Shown one piece after another: positions 61,121-64,000 of a stretch of 64,000 nucleotides of DNA. Numbering within the stretch: the stretch's first letter is position 1; each line of letters opens with the position of its first letter. Made by a program: the position numbers and the translations under genes. Under the pieces are notes generated by a model. It was given only the letters and a program-made list of their open reading frames with translations. It made no database searches and was not told the DNA's origin. The stretch is from Atherix ibis (Eukaryota; Arthropoda; Insecta; Diptera; Athericidae): positions 108,496,267 through 108,560,266 of the forward strand of contig OY282605.1 in NCBI GenBank assembly GCA_958298945.1, in the 5' to 3' direction.

Positions 61121-64000
61121 TACAAATGTCAAGATTTAGAGGGAATATCAACAACAGATGTACCAACTTAACAAAAAAAAACAGAACTCAAATCGGAAGG
61201 TGGTACACAATTTGTTTGTTGAAAAAATGTTTGCCTTTGATTAATGTATACCCCGCACATATTTAAGGAATTATGGGAATTTTTTGTTACAAAAAAAATC
61301 ATATATCAAAACATAAACATATGTATATGAAATATTGTTCTAAAAATTCAATTATTTGACAGTTTTGTTCATTAATTTTGAACTGCCATATAGCAATTTT
61401 CATTTTCGAATCAAAATGTAGTTCGAAAATCGGATATGTAAATAGAAATATGCAATGAATTTCGCACCAGAATATTTCACTAAAAAATTATGTGAACAAT
61501 TTGTTTTATATTTTATATTAAAACAACTAAATAAATATTAATTGAAATAAAAAAAAACGAATAAAAATGATAATATGCTTGTTATTATCGCTCTTTCAAA
61601 TATAATCGTACTTTAAATGAATTTATTTGAATTAATAAAATAAAAAGGATACATATATAAATACCAATAGTATTAATAAACCACATATTTTATTTAGAAA
61701 TTTCTAATTATTAACAATAATAATAATTACACTACTTCAACAAAAAACCTCACCTCATAAATACAAAAACAAAATACATGAAATAAAATAACTTGAAACA
61801 TAACGGGTCATAATATAATTTTCCCATGACTAATTTAAATCGAAAATAAAATAAATATAAATATCAACAAAATTAAATTTTTTAAAAATTATCTAAAATG
61901 TGAAATAAATAAAAAGAATTTTCAAAATTTTAATATTAATTCAAGTTAATAAGTTCGATTTGGTATAAATTCTCTGCTAAATGGAATATATTTTCATATT
62001 AAAAAAAAAAAAAATAAACTAATGGAAAAATTGCTTAATCAGTTTTAATATTTTTTAAAAAATAAATTAATATTATTAATATTATATTATGAGTTTTGAA
62101 CTTTTTCTAAAATGATAAATTAGCTTAAAGTTGATTGCAGTGTGTTTTATAGGAGAAAAAAAATGCAAGGTCTCGAAAATGAAATCGGGTGAGTAAATGA
62201 TTGAGTTAAATGCAAAGCTGAATTTAGTTTGTGCCCAGCATCGGTACAATATGTGTGTTAGTAAATAATTTTCTTCGGTACCGTGAAAGAACAAATATGA
62301 TATGTGCATATATGTATATAGATAAATTATTATAATAAAATAAGTTGAATAAAGATAAAATTCTATGTGATCAAGATAATTAATTTAAACGGCTTTTCGG
62401 TTCGCAAACATATTTTACATATCCGAAGAAGTCTTAAAAAACAGGATGATTATGTTCACATCTTCGAAAGTCGTGTTTTGTTTTATTAAGGCTGTGAATT
62501 GTCTGTGAAGAAATACTCGTAAATAGGGCTAACCATGAAGGGTGTACACAGAACAAATATGGCCGACAATGTGTGGGTAATGTAAATTGCACTTGCGTTT
62601 CGTGTTTGTGTCGAACATTTAATCTAGAAGTGTTATTAATAAATTACGGCTGTTTTAAATGACAATAGTTTAGTTATTTGCAATAATTGTATGGTATAGA
62701 AACAATAGTATTATCAGTTCTGTTTATAATCAGTGATAAAAACGGCGTTTGGTCCACGGATTTCGATAAATTAATTTTTTTTTTAATTTTAATATACCAG
62801 TGTATATAAGAAAGAAAAGACAAAAAGGGTGAATTAAAACTACACGTTCATATATATTTATGGTAATATATATGATATTTATTTTCATATATATGTAGTT
62901 CAATTGATTTTTCTTATTTTCTTGTTGTTGTTTTTTTTTTTTTTTTGGTGAACTAAAGTGAAAGATAAAGAAAATAATTAACTAGTCTAGTGTTAAAATT
63001 CTTTATTTACTAATGTTTTTATATAAATTTTTTTGAAAATTCCAAGAAAAAAGTGAATAATTCTGTGAATAAGGATACACGGACATCGATTATTACAATA
63101 CGAAATATGTGGTAAGTATTGAAATAAATATATCCGCCCTATCCGTCTTCAATTAAATTGAGTGAATTTGTTTTGTTTTTAATAAAACATAATCGGCAAC
63201 ATGAGATTAATGCCATCAAAATTTCCATCTGTCAGTTTTTGTTTGTTTGGTGATGTGTTAGTAAGTGAAGTATTTTTACAGTAATTTTATAGGCAAATTC
63301 AATTCATTGAAAGAAAGTTATTTGATTAATTCGAGCCTGACCGAGGATAATAAAGTATTATTCTTTGATTTAAACATGGAAATTTTCAGTGCAATGGTAT
63401 TTAAATAAATTTTTTAGTTATTCCTATTATAGGAGATGTGTTTTCTTTTCATATTAACTTTTAATATATATACATAGATATGTAAATGTATGTATGTGTA
63501 AAAGCAGGTTGAATTTACTGTAATACATACATACATAAATATTGGTTGGTGTGGTGATGCTGCTTTGATTTCGCTTTGTTTGCAAAAATAATTTTCTTAA
63601 TAAAATCAAAATTTATACGCCGCCGCCGCTGTTGTAGCTTATTGTATATATTAAATGACAGTAAAACTTGTGGCTGCAACAAACGAAAGTTTTCCACTCC
63701 TCAGAAAAACCTCAAGTTTCTTACATTTGACAGCCTAGACATCTTTTTTCCAAGAAGTCTTTTCATCTCTCAGTTTCTGAGTATGTCCACTTTATACGGA
63801 TATGAGGGCGGAACTAAAGACTATCGACCCCATTATAACTATCACATAATTTAGGAAAAATGAATTTTTGCTGTGCTAAAACGCATTCTTCTGTTCTATT
63901 TCCCCATCTATACTAGTGTGAATAAGTTTACTTGCTAGGAGGTATAATATTCAAATTTATCTTCTTCCATCTGATCTCATCGTCTTAAAAATATTTACAT
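61121..64000. other. AT-rich stretch with no recognised gene; possible 5' UTR exon near 62730-63111
   Basis: A strong donor, ATATGTG/GTAAGTATTG, lies at 63111/63112 and follows a stretch with CAGTGATAAAAACGGCGTTT. This could be an untranslated first exon of a plus-strand gene beyond the window. The frame at 63576-63854 has no recognisable family and its composition is ordinary. A CCGCCGCCGC run is at about 63619. Confidence 0.3.

Noticed and set aside
63576..63854. 92-codon frame at the right edge
   Set aside because: No domain or family is recognised and its composition is like the surrounding DNA; kept only as part of an unassigned stretch.

Overview
The window looks like chromosomal DNA of a higher fly (Diptera, probably Schizophora). 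It is very AT-rich, its genes carry short GT-AG introns, and it holds three clear host gene types: a pair of HmgD/HmgZ-type single HMG-box genes with the insect exon split, a WDR70 orthologue and synaptojanin. The rest is a dense collection of fly-type transposons. Introns and many 3' ends are inferred from splice sites and frame continuity, not from transcripts.

Layout. (1) 1-24305: a tandem array of about 24 copies of a 966-bp unit, open at the left edge of the window. Each full unit is a 346-bp Ty3/gypsy-type LTR, a primer-binding site matching the 3' end of tRNA-Trp, a 432-bp leader and a 188-bp 3' segment. It is therefore a satellite made from an internally deleted LTR retrotransposon. 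Units 14-22 form a three-unit higher-order repeat. Copy 24 is split by a 1251-bp DNA transposon (22228-23478) and runs directly into a longer sibling element with gag, protease, RNase H and integrase but no reverse transcriptase (to 27145). (2) 27146-37374: a transposon graveyard. It contains a divergent LTR relic, a ~225-bp minisatellite, a release-factor-like fragment, several mariner families, a copia Gag-protease remnant, a Tc1 remnant, a DD41D mariner broken by a solo LTR, and a piggyBac remnant. (3) 39197-41310: an HMG-box gene (minus strand). (4) 42361-42836: a mariner fragment beside a copied piece of the HMG promoter. (5) 42972-45276: WDR70 (minus, 7 exons). (6) 46404-49982: synaptojanin (plus, 2 coding exons). 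(7) 54680-57437: a second HMG-box gene (plus) with a probable 5' UTR exon and a 2.2-kb intron. (8) 57438-64000: AT-rich sequence with one more mariner (about 60031-61120, minus) and no recognised gene.

The two HMG genes sit on either side of WDR70 and synaptojanin and point outward. WDR70 and synaptojanin are divergent and separated by about 1.1 kb, which may hold both promoters. These genes act in separate processes (chromatin architecture, CUL4-DDB1-linked chromatin/DNA-repair function, phosphoinositide turnover at synapses), so no operon-like logic applies. The most unusual object is the retrotransposon-derived satellite and its junction with its longer sibling.
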